From: Bacteroidota bacterium
Lineage (GTDB): Bacteria; Bacteroidota; Bacteroidia; Chitinophagales; Chitinophagaceae
Length of the DNA stretch: 17,748 nucleotides
Direction of reading: 5' to 3'
Assembly: GCA_947461015.1 (NCBI GenBank)
Contig: CANHIR010000018.1
Location: 1-17,748, forward strand
The position numbers were made by a program, and so were the translations under genes. The notes under the pieces were generated by a model, which was given only the letters and a program-made list of their open reading frames with translations, was not told where the DNA came from and did no database searches. This document shows, in pieces, positions 6,261 through 15,244 of this stretch. How positions within the stretch are numbered: position 1 is the first letter of the stretch; each line of letters opens with the position of its first letter.

Positions 6261-9167
6261 CTATAATATATTATATGCAAAACTTACATAGTATAATCCA
6301 CCAATTTGTGGACTACCAAATGCAGTTGTGTAATAACGGTTAAAGATGTTCGTGCCACCCACTTTAATCAAAGATTTGATTGAAGGCACTTTGTATGTAA
6401 GAACAGCGTCTACAGTTTGGTATGAGTTAACTTTTCCTACAGCAAATGTACCTTCATAAGTGAAGTCATCTTGGTAGTGTAAGTTAGCACCAAAACCTAA
6501 TCTGTTCTTAAATAAGAAACCACTGTTGTTGATTGCAAAATTTGCTCTGAACAAAGGTGTGTTGAAATAAGAAATAAATCCTTTTGGTAAACTTCCAATT
6601 TCGTCTGTGTAAATGCTTGAAGAGAATGTAAAGTTATGAGGCAACATGTAGTCAGCAGAAAGACCCCAACCACTAGTGAATACATCACCAGGAGCGTTTG
6701 TAGAAATGCTGTAAGCAATGCGCTTAGAGCCATCTAACAAGTCACTTAATTGAGGGCTTGCAGCATTACGAGATTGCAATACAGTTACACCACTAATAAA
6801 GTTAGTGTACTTACCTGCGTAAGCATAAAAGTCAATCAATAATTTTTTATTAATCAATGTCTTATAACCTACTTCAAATGAACTCATTGATTCAGGCTTA
6901 AACTCTCCAAACTTTTGTTCCACTGGTGCACCAGCTAAAACACTTGACAAAGAATAAGCTGGGTTTGTGTTAAACTTGTAGTAATCTCTTAATTGAGGTA
7001 AACCACCCATTAAACGAGTACCGCCGCCTACTAACAAGTTAATCCATTGATTTTGTGTAGTTGGGAAACGGTAAGCTTGTTGGTATGAAATACGGATATT
7101 GTTATCCTCTGCAACTTTAATAACTGCAGACGCTCTTGGCGTAAAACGACCAGCAAAGTTTTGATTCTTATCATAACGACCAGACAATGATACTTTTAAG
7201 ATATCACCAAAGTAACGCTTAGACAATTGAGCAAAAGCACCAGTTTCGTTAATGCCAATTTTACCTGCTGTATCAGCAAATAAAGTTCCTTGAGATTTTA
7301 ATGCATAGTTCTTAATGGTAGCACCCACTAATAAATCTGCATTGTATTTATCTAAACCAAATAATTCTGTTAAGTTATAATTTGCTTCAGTAACACTTAA
7401 TTCCGATTTATCTAAGAAACGACCACCACCTTTAGAAATTGGCACACCAGCAACTGACTTGAATAAGTCAGATTCGCCAATTTTGCCTGTTGGTCTACCT
7501 GCATCTGCAACCGCTCTAGCAGCAGCTCCTGCATCTAATATATTCATACCTGCGTCTCTGTATGTAACAAAGGCTGCAGTGAATGTTGGATACCAAGTAG
7601 TACTTGGCTTCCAAGCCTCATTGAATAAACGAGTAGCAATTGTTGCATTGTATGAATCACCAGAATTTTCGATTGTTTTATAAGTTCTAAACATCCAGTT
7701 CTTAGATTTTACTTCAAACTTAAATTGACTTAATTGTAAGTTGTATATAGAGTAACGGTCACTTCCTGTATAAACCGTGTTACCAGAACCAGTATATGCA
7801 CTAAATGAAGCCTCCGTTTTATCATCTATTTTATAATGAAGAGATCCTGTAACTTTTAAGTTTTTAGCAATTGGATTAATTACATCTGCTTCAGCATAAC
7901 CAGTACGGCTAACATTCACTCCTGTAAACATTCCTTTTGCTTCTCCAAATAAATAAGGAGCATATGGAGCTAATGCAGCGTTTGCACCTTTTAAGAAAGC
8001 AGAATAAGTAGTTAAGTTCACCGAGTAAGGACCTGCAACAGCAGCACCATATAATTGTCCATAAGCAGCATTTGCAGCAGTTGCATTACCACCATAAGCA
8101 GCAGTCAATGCACCAAGTACACCCGCTTTTACAGAACCAAATATAGAACTTAAAGAAGAAGTTGTTTCATCACCATAAACGTTAACACCGTCATAGTTGA
8201 AATCAGAATATCTATTTCCAGGGATTGCTTGACCGTTTTGAGTACCAGTTGTTCTAGAATAGTTTTGATCATTTTTAGCTAACCAGTCTTGTGCCTCAGT
8301 GTATTGAGTTGCAATTTTATAAGCCCAACGATCGCCAATTTTGCTAGCATATCTTACTGAATAGTCTTTGTATGCAGCTCTAGGACGTTGGTAATCATCA
8401 ACGTGGTTTACACCTTGCTTAATTTGGAAGCTTAAACCTTGATATTTGAACGGGTTTTTGCTATTAATTAAAACGGTACCATTCATTCCGCCTGAACCAT
8501 ATAAAGCAGAAGAAGCACCTGGTAATAATTCCATATTGTCAACGTCTAATTCTGTAAGTCCACTTATGGTACCTACAGAGAAGTTTAAACCTGGAGCTTG
8601 GTTATCCATTCCGTCTATTAATTGATTTAAACGATTGTTACCACTACCGTTAAATCCTCTTGTTGAAATACTTTTGAAAGTTAAACTTGCAGCAACTACG
8701 TCAACACCTTTCAAATTTGCAAGGATGTCATAGTAGTTAGTAGCAGCAGCAGATTTAATTTGAGCAGTGCTCACACGCTCAATTGATACTGGAGACTCCA
8801 ATATTCTTTCCGCTACTCTTGATGCAGAAACAACTACATCAGAACCTAATACATAACTAGGCTTTAAGCTAACACTAACTTTTGTAGTATTTGCATCAAT
8901 TGCAACTTCTTTTGATTCATATCCAACAGAAGAAAACACCAAAGTAAAAGGCGCTTTTTGTGTTGTAAATAACTTGAAATTTCCTTTGTCATCCGTAAAT
9001 GTACCTGCGTTACCACCCTTTACTGTAATTGTAACAGCAGATAATGATTCCGAAGTAGTTGAATTTTTAACGGTACCTGTAATGGGACCAGCTGTTTGGG
9101 AATTTGCCGAAATTGCCATGAACATAGCAAGACAAACTAAACCCATATGGCTTAAAAATCGTTTCAT
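6261..9167 (-). CDS. TonB-dependent outer membrane receptor with carboxypeptidase-regulatory-like domain
   Basis: An outer-membrane beta-barrel importer powered by TonB-ExbBD. Residues 1-23 are a signal peptide (Lys-Arg, hydrophobic core, ANSQ). Residues ~27-103 form a CarboxypepD_reg-like domain (GTVKNSTTSESLSAVTITVK, then FSSVGYESKEV). A TonB-box-like stretch SDVVVSASR follows near 109-117. The plug spans ~118-240 (ANLKGVDVV, STRGFNG, LIDGMDNQAP, ELLPGASSALYGSGGMNG). The rest is a beta-barrel ending in a final strand, YYVSFAYNIL. The 968-residue length is normal. No SusD-like lipoprotein, ECF sigma/anti-sigma pair or transporter lies beside it, so the substrate is unknown and it should not be called SusC. 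An alanine-rich segment at residues ~343-405 is unusual for a barrel. It has its own terminator and diverges from purC. Confidence 0.92.
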   Translation of the reverse strand: MKRFLSHMGLVCLAMFMAISANSQTAGPITGTVKNSTTSESLSAVTITVKGGNAGTFTDDKGNFKLFTTQKAPFTLVFSSVGYESKEVAIDANTTKVSVSLKPSYVLGSDVVVSASRVAERILESPVSIERVSTAQIKSAAATNYYDILANLKGVDVVAASLTFKSISTRGFNGSGNNRLNQLIDGMDNQAPGLNFSVGTISGLTELDVDNMELLPGASSALYGSGGMNGTVLINSKNPFKYQGLSFQIKQGVNHVDDYQRPRAAYKDYSVRYASKIGDRWAYKIATQYTEAQDWLAKNDQNYSRTTGTQNGQAIPGNRYSDFNYDGVNVYGDETTSSLSSIFGSVKAGVLGALTAAYGGNATAANAAYGQLYGAAVAGPYSVNLTTYSAFLKGANAALAPYAPYLFGEAKGMFTGVNVSRTGYAEADVINPIAKNLKVTGSLHYKIDDKTEASFSAYTGSGNTVYTGSDRYSIYNLQLSQFKFEVKSKNWMFRTYKTIENSGDSYNATIATRLFNEAWKPSTTWYPTFTAAFVTYRDAGMNILDAGAAARAVADAGRPTGKIGESDLFKSVAGVPISKGGGRFLDKSELSVTEANYNLTELFGLDKYNADLLVGATIKNYALKSQGTLFADTAGKIGINETGAFAQLSKRYFGDILKVSLSGRYDKNQNFAGRFTPRASAVIKVAEDNNIRISYQQAYRFPTTQNQWINLLVGGGTRLMGGLPQLRDYYKFNTNPAYSLSSVLAGAPVEQKFGEFKPESMSSFEVGYKTLINKKLLIDFYAYAGKYTNFISGVTVLQSRNAASPQLSDLLDGSKRIAYSISTNAPGDVFTSGWGLSADYMLPHNFTFSSSIYTDEIGSLPKGFISYFNTPLFRANFAINNSGFLFKNRLGFGANLHYQDDFTYEGTFAVGKVNSYQTVDAVLTYKVPSIKSLIKVGGTNIFNRYYTTAFGSPQIGGLYYVSFAYNIL

Positions 9168-9195
9168 AAATGTTTGTTTTTAATTGAATTGTGAT

Positions 9196-9211
9196 ACAAA
9201 ATAACAAAATA
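9196..9211. repeat. Tandem 8-base repeat upstream of the TonB-dependent receptor gene
   Basis: ACAAAATA occurs twice back to back (9196-9203 and 9204-9211). It lies 28-44 bases before the receptor start codon, in the 97-base divergent gap with purC. Read on the minus strand each copy is TATTTTGT, close to but not matching the -7 consensus. It may be part of the promoter or a regulator site, or chance in AT-rich DNA. Confidence 0.4.
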
Positions 9212-9264
9212 TTAGCATTTAAAAAAATTATCCATATTTCCTGTTTAATTTTTAATTTAGTGGC

Positions 9265-10194
9265 ATGAAATTACAGTCATTCCCACAGCAAAAAAGTGAA
9301 TACCACGGAAAGGTTAGAGATGTTTATTATATTGAAAATCAATTACTTGTAATGATTGCGAGTGACCGTATTTCCGCATTTGATGTAATTTTACCCAGAC
9401 CCATCCCATTTAAAGGTCAGGTGTTAAACCAAATAGCAGCTTACATGCTGGAAAAAACAGCCGATATCTGCCCAAACTGGCTTTTAGATACACCAGCCCC
9501 AAATGTAGCTATTGGAAAAGAGTGTACCCCTTTTAAGATTGAAATGGTGGTAAGAGGGAATTTAGTGGGTCATGCTTGGAGGACTTATCAAGCTGGGGGT
9601 AGAAAGTTATGTGGAGTGACATTACCTGAGCATATGGTCGAAAACGACTTCTTTCCTACTCCAATTATTACCCCTTCCACAAAAGCGAGTGAAGGACACG
9701 ATGAAGATATTTCAAAAGAAGAAATTATTAAGCAAGGTTTGGCCTCTGCTGAAGATTGGCTTGTTCTAGAAAAATACGCATTGGCTTTATTTGAAAGAGG
9801 AAAGGAAATTGCTGCTAAACAAGGATTGATTTTAGTAGACACTAAATATGAGTTTGGAAAAATAGGCGACACTATTTATTTAATGGATGAAATACATACC
9901 CCCGACTCTTCAAGATATTTTTATGCGGATGGATTTGAAGAAAGACAAGCTAAAAAAGAAAAACAAAAACAATTAAGTAAAGAGTTTGTGCGCGAGTGGC
10001 TGATTGAAAACAATTTTATGGGCAAGGAAGGACAAACAGTTCCTAAAATGAGTGATGAATGGATTGATACCATTTCAAAACGCTACATTGAATTGTATGA
10101 AAAAGTAATTGGCGCCCCTTTTAAGCCTGAACCAAAAACCACCGAAGAGACTTACGATTTAATTTGCAGTTCGTTATTGAAACTAAAGGATTAA
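9265..10194 (+). CDS. purC: Phosphoribosylaminoimidazole-succinocarboxamide synthase (SAICAR synthase)
   Basis: An ATP-dependent cytosolic ligase that joins CAIR with aspartate to give SAICAR in de novo purine synthesis. Key motifs are GKVRDVY (15-21, nucleotide-binding loop), [10 protein letters not shown] (32-41), [11 protein letters not shown] (95-105), [15 protein letters not shown] (136-150), LVDTKYEFG (190-198) and [13 protein letters not shown] (207-219). At 309 residues it belongs to the longer, yeast Ade1-like form rather than the ~240-residue E. coli form; the extra length includes the C-terminal helices after residue 225. It diverges from the receptor gene with 97 bases between them. 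It runs tail to tail into trhO, with only 12 bases separating the two stop codons and no hairpin. No other pur gene is in the window. Confidence 0.96.
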   Translation: MKLQSFPQQKSEYHGKVRDVYYIENQLLVMIASDRISAFDVILPRPIPFKGQVLNQIAAYMLEKTADICPNWLLDTPAPNVAIGKECTPFKIEMVVRGNLVGHAWRTYQAGGRKLCGVTLPEHMVENDFFPTPIITPSTKASEGHDEDISKEEIIKQGLASAEDWLVLEKYALALFERGKEIAAKQGLILVDTKYEFGKIGDTIYLMDEIHTPDSSRYFYADGFEERQAKKEKQKQLSKEFVREWLIENNFMGKEGQTVPKMSDEWIDTISKRYIELYEKVIGAPFKPEPKTTEETYDLICSSLLKLKD

Positions 10195-10206
10195 AAAAAA
10201 ACTTCT

Positions 10207-11259
10207 TTATAACTTTACTTCAATATCCTCTCCTAACCTTGGTCTGAGTCTTTGTTTGCTTTTATTAAAAACCTGTATGCCGTTTTTTTGGCCAGCCCTT
10301 AATTTTTCTTGTTCTTCTAATGGTAAGTGATAAACATCTTTACACGCTGGAGTACAACATCCATCAAAGCTTTTCGCACAGTCTTCGCATTGAATAAATA
10401 GTAAATGGCAGGCATCATTTTTACAATTGGTATGGGTGTCGGCTGGCTTGCCACATTGATGACATTTTGAAATAATATCATCTGTTATTTTTTCTCCTAG
10501 TCTTTCATCAAATACAAAGTTTTTACCTTTAAACTTACTCTCAATTCCAGCTTCTTTTATTTTATTCGCATAATTAATAATCCCTCCTTCTAAATGAAAT
10601 ACATTTTTAAAGCCCTGGTGTAACATATAGGCACTTGCCTTCTCGCACCTAATGCCACCGGTGCAATACATGATAATGTTTTTATCCTTTTTATCTTTCA
10701 TCAAGTCAACTGCCATGGGCAATTGTTCTCTAAAAGTATCAGAGGGTATTTCAATGGCTTTTTCAAAATGTCCTACTTCATATTCATAATGATTGCGCAT
10801 ATCAATTACAATAGTGTCTTCTTTTTCCAATAGGGCATTCATTTCCTGCGCATTTACATATTTGCCTTTATTCTCCATGCTAAAACTTGGATCATCAATG
10901 CCATCTGCAACTATTTTTTCGCGTACTTTAATTCTTAATACCCAAAAGCTTTTTCCATCATCATGAACGGCCACATTTAAGCGCAGCCCTTTTAATGGTT
11001 TATAAGAAAATAAAAAGTCTTTGAAAATTTCTAAATTGTGATTAGGCACACTTATCTGCGCATTAATGCCTTCTTTGGCCACATAAATACGACCAAATAC
11101 TTTCATCGCATTAAAAGCTCGGTATAACTCGTCCCTAAAAGCTTGAGGATCTAAAATTGAAAAATACTGATAAAAGCTAAGGGTTGTTCTTGGGAATTGC
11201 TCCTCATACAACTTTACTTTCAACTCCTCATTGGAGATGCGATTGTGCAATACTGACAT
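10207..11259 (-). CDS. trhO: tRNA uridine(34) hydroxylase, rhodanese family (TrhO/YceA)
   Basis: Catalyses oxygen-dependent hydroxylation of U34 in tRNA anticodons, the first step toward 5-carboxymethoxyuridine-type wobble modifications. The N-terminal ~120 residues are the acylphosphatase-like YceA domain ([11 protein letters not shown], 60-70). A rhodanese domain at ~135-240 follows, with [15 protein letters not shown] and active-site Cys199 in [14 protein letters not shown]. The C-terminus is cysteine-rich (Cys266, 269, 279, 284, 291, 294, 301, 302, 306), consistent with a zinc-binding segment found in this family. The 350-residue length equals that of E. coli TrhO. It lies 59 bases downstream of the small membrane protein gene and may be the last gene of that series. 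Nine T residues follow its stop codon on the minus strand, but I see no stem before them. Confidence 0.93.
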   Translation of the reverse strand: MSVLHNRISNEELKVKLYEEQFPRTTLSFYQYFSILDPQAFRDELYRAFNAMKVFGRIYVAKEGINAQISVPNHNLEIFKDFLFSYKPLKGLRLNVAVHDDGKSFWVLRIKVREKIVADGIDDPSFSMENKGKYVNAQEMNALLEKEDTIVIDMRNHYEYEVGHFEKAIEIPSDTFREQLPMAVDLMKDKKDKNIIMYCTGGIRCEKASAYMLHQGFKNVFHLEGGIINYANKIKEAGIESKFKGKNFVFDERLGEKITDDIISKCHQCGKPADTHTNCKNDACHLLFIQCEDCAKSFDGCCTPACKDVYHLPLEEQEKLRAGQKNGIQVFNKSKQRLRPRLGEDIEVKL

Positions 11260-11318
11260 ATAAAAAAATTTAAGCTCAATTACAGATTAAGCAAATTGTT
11301 CACAAAGATATGTAAATA

Positions 11319-11693
11319 CTATTTTTCTTTCCTAATAAAACTTCCAGTCAACGATGAAAGCCCCCCTAATAAAAAACCAATTATAAATGTGACAGTTATT
11401 AAAATATTATAGGCCCCTTTCAATTTAAAAATAGAAGCCACTTTCGTGGAAAGTATATGGTTATTTTGCTGATCTATCATAAGCGTTAGTGCTAACCATA
11501 ATAATCCAACCCCCATTGCCCCAGACAAGAAAGCCCTCCAAGGTTTTTGTACAATGGCTATGGATAGTAGGAAATTGGCAGGCACAAAGCTCCACCATGG
11601 TAGTTTCCCGTAAATGCCTACAGCGTATGTTAACAATGCGGAAAGCAATGTAACAGTGATAAATTTTATATAAACTTGTTTGTTTGATTTCAT
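11319..11693 (-). CDS. Small hypothetical membrane protein with about four helices
   Basis: I do not recognise a named family. The 124 residues are mostly hydrophobic, with probable membrane segments near 9-28, 33-49, 54-72 and 96-118. Basic ends (MKSNKQ at the start, RKEK at the finish) suggest both termini are cytoplasmic. A KLPWWSFVPANFLL motif (30-43) and a C-terminal Gly-rich FLLGGLSSL stretch are notable. A polar loop near 74-93 joins helices three and four. It has no signal peptide cleavage site and no visible catalytic residues. The start is 23 bases after the acylase stop codon, so it is probably co-expressed with the acylase. A role as a partner or accessory of that enzyme is only a positional guess. 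Confidence 0.75.
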   Translation of the reverse strand: MKSNKQVYIKFITVTLLSALLTYAVGIYGKLPWWSFVPANFLLSIAIVQKPWRAFLSGAMGVGLLWLALTLMIDQQNNHILSTKVASIFKLKGAYNILITVTFIIGFLLGGLSSLTGSFIRKEK

Positions 11694-11716
11694 GATTTCT
11701 AATTAATTATTTTATG

Positions 11717-14197
11717 CTATGCTTTTTTAAATTGAATATGCCATTTTGCAAATTTATTTTCTAGGAGTTTTGCTTTTGGCAAAAACAATAATCTATAATA
11801 TTCGCCTGCAGCCCATTTATCTATAAAGCTATCGTAATAAGGACTACCAGGGTTACCGCTTTGTCCACCCGGATACAAGCCATATGCCTCAATCTCATCC
11901 GTTAAATGGACCACCATTCTCCAACTTGGTCCATGATTTTCTGTAGTTGCGTTCACAATGTTTACCCCTCCTCCAATTGGCAAATCCATTCTGCTTAATT
12001 CAGGAGTTTTAGTTAAGTGTAGCACCCTTGTTGCTTTATACTTTGACCACTCTAATTTATTTTCCTTTTCAAGCTCCATCAGCTTTTTTGTTGCCTTTTC
12101 AACCCCAAGGTTTACTTGTTCTTTTAAGGTTTCTACTTTGCCCTTTGTTCTTATGTCATCGGCTACGGAAAAATTACTGTCCTTATTCATTTGATCAACT
12201 AAAACATATGCTTCCGGTTTTGTTAAAGGAATGGAGGACCCTGCTAATTCATCCCCCCAAACAGCTTGTTCTACACTGTCCCAAATTATTTTAAAAGCAG
12301 TAGTGCCTTTTGAATTTCCGTTATTGTTAAAATCCCAATTATTCATCTCCCTCACCATTCTTTTAGCATTTGTACTTAATATATTGGGATCAATGAATTT
12401 ATTTAATGCTGGCCTAGCCACTTCTGCAAAAACATTATAATTACTGGTTTGTAATGCTTGCATATTGGCAACCGTGATATTGGTCATCGTGTCTAATCGC
12501 TTATTAACACTAATTCCTCTGTATAATGGGAAAGATGCTGCCGTTCCTAAATAATATGGATAAGTTGAGTCCACTGCTTTTTGGTTTGCACTACTAACAA
12601 ACCCCCTTGCAGGATTCATCATAAATGGATTCTCTTCATTTGGAATAAATCCTTGCCAATCATAACTTTTATCAATGCCTGGCATGATAAAATCTCCTTG
12701 TCTATTCCACCTTGCTACAAAACTACCCTGTTGCTTTATGGCAATGTCTCCTGTTTTACTTGCAAAAACAAAATTTTGTCCCGGACATTTCCATAAAGAA
12801 ATGGCAGCTAAATAGTCATCAAAGTTTTTTGCTCTATTTAATTTATAAAATGTTTCAACTCCAGTAGAGGCATTGTGCCCTGTCCACCTTACTGCCAAAT
12901 TTCTTCCTTTTGATTGTTCATCCTTAAAATGACTATCATACATGGTTGGTCCCCAATAAGTCATTGCAATATTTTCAACTACATCCGCACTATCCTTTAC
13001 TTTAATTAATTCTTGTCTATTGGTGGTTGGCGTCCAGGTTCCATTTAATAAGTATTCTTTCTGCGTATTGTCCTTAAATTTTAATTCATAAAAATCCAAC
13101 ACATCACGGCCGGCATTGGTAACACCCCAAGCAATATTGTCATTAAATCCAATAATCACCGCGGGAGAACCAGGAAAACTCGCTCCATAAGTACTGTGGG
13201 TGGGTGTGGTAATTTGCATTTCATACCAAAGGGAAGGAAGATTTAACCCTAAATGAGGATCACTGCATAAAATGGGGCGCCCCGATTTTGTTTTCGAACC
13301 AGATACGGCCCAGTTATTGCTTCCATTATTTTTATCTGGTGCTTCTGGAGTTGCTCCATCAACCAAAGTAGCAGCATTTGAATTGTTCTTTTTCAAATAA
13401 GCTGAATCTGCGCTAATTGGTGTGAATGGCTTTATCGAGGGGCTAGCAAAAGCAGTGCCCTTTGGAATGATTGGATCTAAAGAATCTTGTTGATTGGTAT
13501 ACATTTTTTCAAATAAATCATATCCAAGATAATCTCTTGTATTTGTTAATTGTAAATCTGCAACTGATGCTCTTCCTGTTAAATCATAGGACATTAACAT
13601 TAAAAATAAATATGTTTTTTTGGGCGTCCACTGTTCCGGTTCGTAATTCAACAATTTATATTCAAAAGGCAAATCTGCTGGTGACAATTGTTTTAAATAC
13701 GCATTAACGCCTGCAGTATAAGCATCCACCGTTGCCTTCATTTCTGGATTGTGCTCATTAATATATTTTTCAGTTTCTTCTGCACCATAAACCATTCCTA
13801 ATCTTCTAAATTTACGGTCACTTACCAATGTTTTTGATCCTAAAACCTCACTTAATCTACCTGAAGCTGCTCGTGTTTGAAAATCCATTTGCCAAAATCT
13901 AAACTTAGCATGTAAAAAGCCTTGCACGAAATATGCATCCTGGTCATTATCCGCATAAATATGTGGAACCAATCTTTCATCCATATATACATCCACATTG
14001 CCTTTTAATTCACCCGCAACAATGGATGCGTCAAAATTTGCATTCACCTTTTCGGCGTTTTTCCAAAAACCATGTTGTGGAGATAAAAAATAACCAAGCC
14101 TTGGTGACTTTATTGCTCCAATGGGTAGTTGTATGTTTAATAATACAACCAGTCCTACAGTAGCAAGCGTCGATGAAATAAATGGCAATATGCGCAT
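11717..14197 (-). CDS. Penicillin acylase family protein (Ntn-hydrolase, S45)
   Basis: An N-terminal-nucleophile hydrolase made as a precursor that cuts itself into alpha and beta chains and hydrolyses amide bonds, often of N-acyl compounds. Residues ~1-25 form a signal peptide or anchor, so it acts outside the cytoplasm. The alpha region contains GFLHAKFRFWQMDFQTRAASGRL.. in two parts (GFLHAKFRFWQMD at 93-105 and ASGRLSEVLG at 111-120). The autocleavage site is Gly292-Ser293 in NNGSNNWAVSG, making Ser293 the beta-chain nucleophile. SDPHLGLNLPSLWYEM (312-327) and N361 in NAGRDVLDFY (oxyanion hole) follow. The 826-residue length is normal. The substrate is not predictable; relatives act on beta-lactam side chains, acyl-homoserine lactones or peptide-like compounds. 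GSCFA gene upstream by 29 bases, small membrane gene downstream by 23. Confidence 0.92.
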   Translation of the reverse strand: MRILPFISSTLATVGLVVLLNIQLPIGAIKSPRLGYFLSPQHGFWKNAEKVNANFDASIVAGELKGNVDVYMDERLVPHIYADNDQDAYFVQGFLHAKFRFWQMDFQTRAASGRLSEVLGSKTLVSDRKFRRLGMVYGAEETEKYINEHNPEMKATVDAYTAGVNAYLKQLSPADLPFEYKLLNYEPEQWTPKKTYLFLMLMSYDLTGRASVADLQLTNTRDYLGYDLFEKMYTNQQDSLDPIIPKGTAFASPSIKPFTPISADSAYLKKNNSNAATLVDGATPEAPDKNNGSNNWAVSGSKTKSGRPILCSDPHLGLNLPSLWYEMQITTPTHSTYGASFPGSPAVIIGFNDNIAWGVTNAGRDVLDFYELKFKDNTQKEYLLNGTWTPTTNRQELIKVKDSADVVENIAMTYWGPTMYDSHFKDEQSKGRNLAVRWTGHNASTGVETFYKLNRAKNFDDYLAAISLWKCPGQNFVFASKTGDIAIKQQGSFVARWNRQGDFIMPGIDKSYDWQGFIPNEENPFMMNPARGFVSSANQKAVDSTYPYYLGTAASFPLYRGISVNKRLDTMTNITVANMQALQTSNYNVFAEVARPALNKFIDPNILSTNAKRMVREMNNWDFNNNGNSKGTTAFKIIWDSVEQAVWGDELAGSSIPLTKPEAYVLVDQMNKDSNFSVADDIRTKGKVETLKEQVNLGVEKATKKLMELEKENKLEWSKYKATRVLHLTKTPELSRMDLPIGGGVNIVNATTENHGPSWRMVVHLTDEIEAYGLYPGGQSGNPGSPYYDSFIDKWAAGEYYRLLFLPKAKLLENKFAKWHIQFKKA

Positions 14198-14201
14198 ACG
14201 T

Positions 14202-14223
14202 TTAATTTAGACGCCTAAATTAA
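14202..14223 (-). promoter_or_regulatory. Perfect hairpin immediately before the acylase start codon
   Basis: TTAATTTAG (14202-14210) and CTAAATTAA (14215-14223) are perfect complements around a four-base loop (ACGC on the plus strand). The hairpin fills most of the 29-base gap between the GSCFA stop and the acylase ATG, ending four bases before the start codon. The stem is AT-rich with one G-C pair, and no T-run follows, so it is not a normal terminator. It could affect translation initiation or bind a regulator as a DNA dyad. Confidence 0.5.
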
Positions 14224-14226
14224 GAA

Positions 14227-15237
14227 TTATTTACCAACTTGATTGCTAAAAAATTGAAGGTGATTTTGCAATGGCAAATTTGGATACTGCGCCATTAAGG
14301 ATTGGGTTTTCCCAATACATGCATGCATAAATTTAAGATGTGCTGAAGATGCACCATAAAATGGTTTATGATTTATTGCCAATTGTAATTCAGCAACCTG
14401 TTTCATGATTAGTTGTGTCTCAGGGCTCATGTATGTTTCTACTAATTTATCCCATACATAATGAGAAGCAGCAAAATTAGGATGTACTAGGTCCTCGGCA
14501 TAAAATCGGTAATCTCTTAAGTCATCAATCACATATTCATAAGCTGGAAAATAAAAAACATCCAAAGCAGTTGAAATTAATTCGTGAACCGCATGAATAA
14601 GTACTGCTTTACTCCTATTATTTTCTATTAATCCTTCTCTTAAATGACGAACAGGGCTAATGGTGAAAATAACCTGTAATTGCGGATTAAATGCTTTTAG
14701 CTTTGCAACTACTGTTTTTAAATCCTCAATTAACTCGGCTGGTTGCATTAATTTTTTTGTAAACCAATTGGAAGGTGCTTTATGATTGTTCGCAACAATC
14801 ATCCCTTTACATTGAGGTGCATTTTCATTTAAGGTATATAGCCAAGCAGAACCCAATGTTATAATTAAATGATTTGCTGATTTTAAAAATTGATGTGCCT
14901 CCCCAATGGAATTGTTTATTTTTTCTAGCGCCTCAGCCTTAGTGATTCCCGAAAACCTACTATGATGATGCCAACTATTCCAAACATCATTTAAAAGGAA
15001 CAAATCCGATTCGGTATACTTTTTATTTGAAATACAATCTTCTAAAGCATTACGAACACTTACTGGATTAAACAAAATACCGTGCGGATTCTCTTTTGTT
15101 TCAAATAAATGACTTTGCAATTTTGTACCAATATTTTCAGTGAAGCAGGAGCCTATCAAAAATATTTTATCGGCATAAGATATTTTTTTATCCGACGGTT
15201 TTGCTTCTAGTGTTAACTTAAATTTTAGTGCGCTCAT
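14227..15237 (-). CDS. GSCFA domain protein (SGNH-hydrolase-like)
   Basis: The hallmark motif is at residues 29-33 as GSCFT within FLIGSCFTENIG, matching the GSCFA family (named for that motif). The family is thought to be related to SGNH/GDSL hydrolases; its substrate is not established. Other conserved-looking blocks are NPHGILFNPVS (50-60), SWHHHSRFSG (88-97), LIITLGSAWLY (124-134), FTISPVRHLREG (191-202) and YAEDLVHPN (246-254). Asp249 and His252 in the last block are placed like the Asp-x-x-His pair of SGNH enzymes, with Ser30 as the possible nucleophile; that is inference. The 336-residue length fits. There is no signal peptide, so it is predicted cytoplasmic. It starts seven bases after the rlmB stop and sits 29 bases before the acylase gene. 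Confidence 0.9.
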   Translation of the reverse strand: MSALKFKLTLEAKPSDKKISYADKIFLIGSCFTENIGTKLQSHLFETKENPHGILFNPVSVRNALEDCISNKKYTESDLFLLNDVWNSWHHHSRFSGITKAEALEKINNSIGEAHQFLKSANHLIITLGSAWLYTLNENAPQCKGMIVANNHKAPSNWFTKKLMQPAELIEDLKTVVAKLKAFNPQLQVIFTISPVRHLREGLIENNRSKAVLIHAVHELISTALDVFYFPAYEYVIDDLRDYRFYAEDLVHPNFAASHYVWDKLVETYMSPETQLIMKQVAELQLAINHKPFYGASSAHLKFMHACIGKTQSLMAQYPNLPLQNHLQFFSNQVGK

Positions 15238-15244
15238 TGGAAAC

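Noticed and set aside
7459..7683. Plus-strand open frame inside the receptor gene
   Set aside because: It is antisense to a clear beta-barrel coding sequence and has no independent support.
11260..11318. TTAAGC repeated directly in the gap before trhO
   Set aside because: Six-base repeat in AT-rich DNA with no dyad or promoter match; likely chance.
11958..12440. Several overlapping plus-strand frames opposite the acylase gene
   Set aside because: They are antisense to conserved acylase sequence, have low-complexity translations and no start context.
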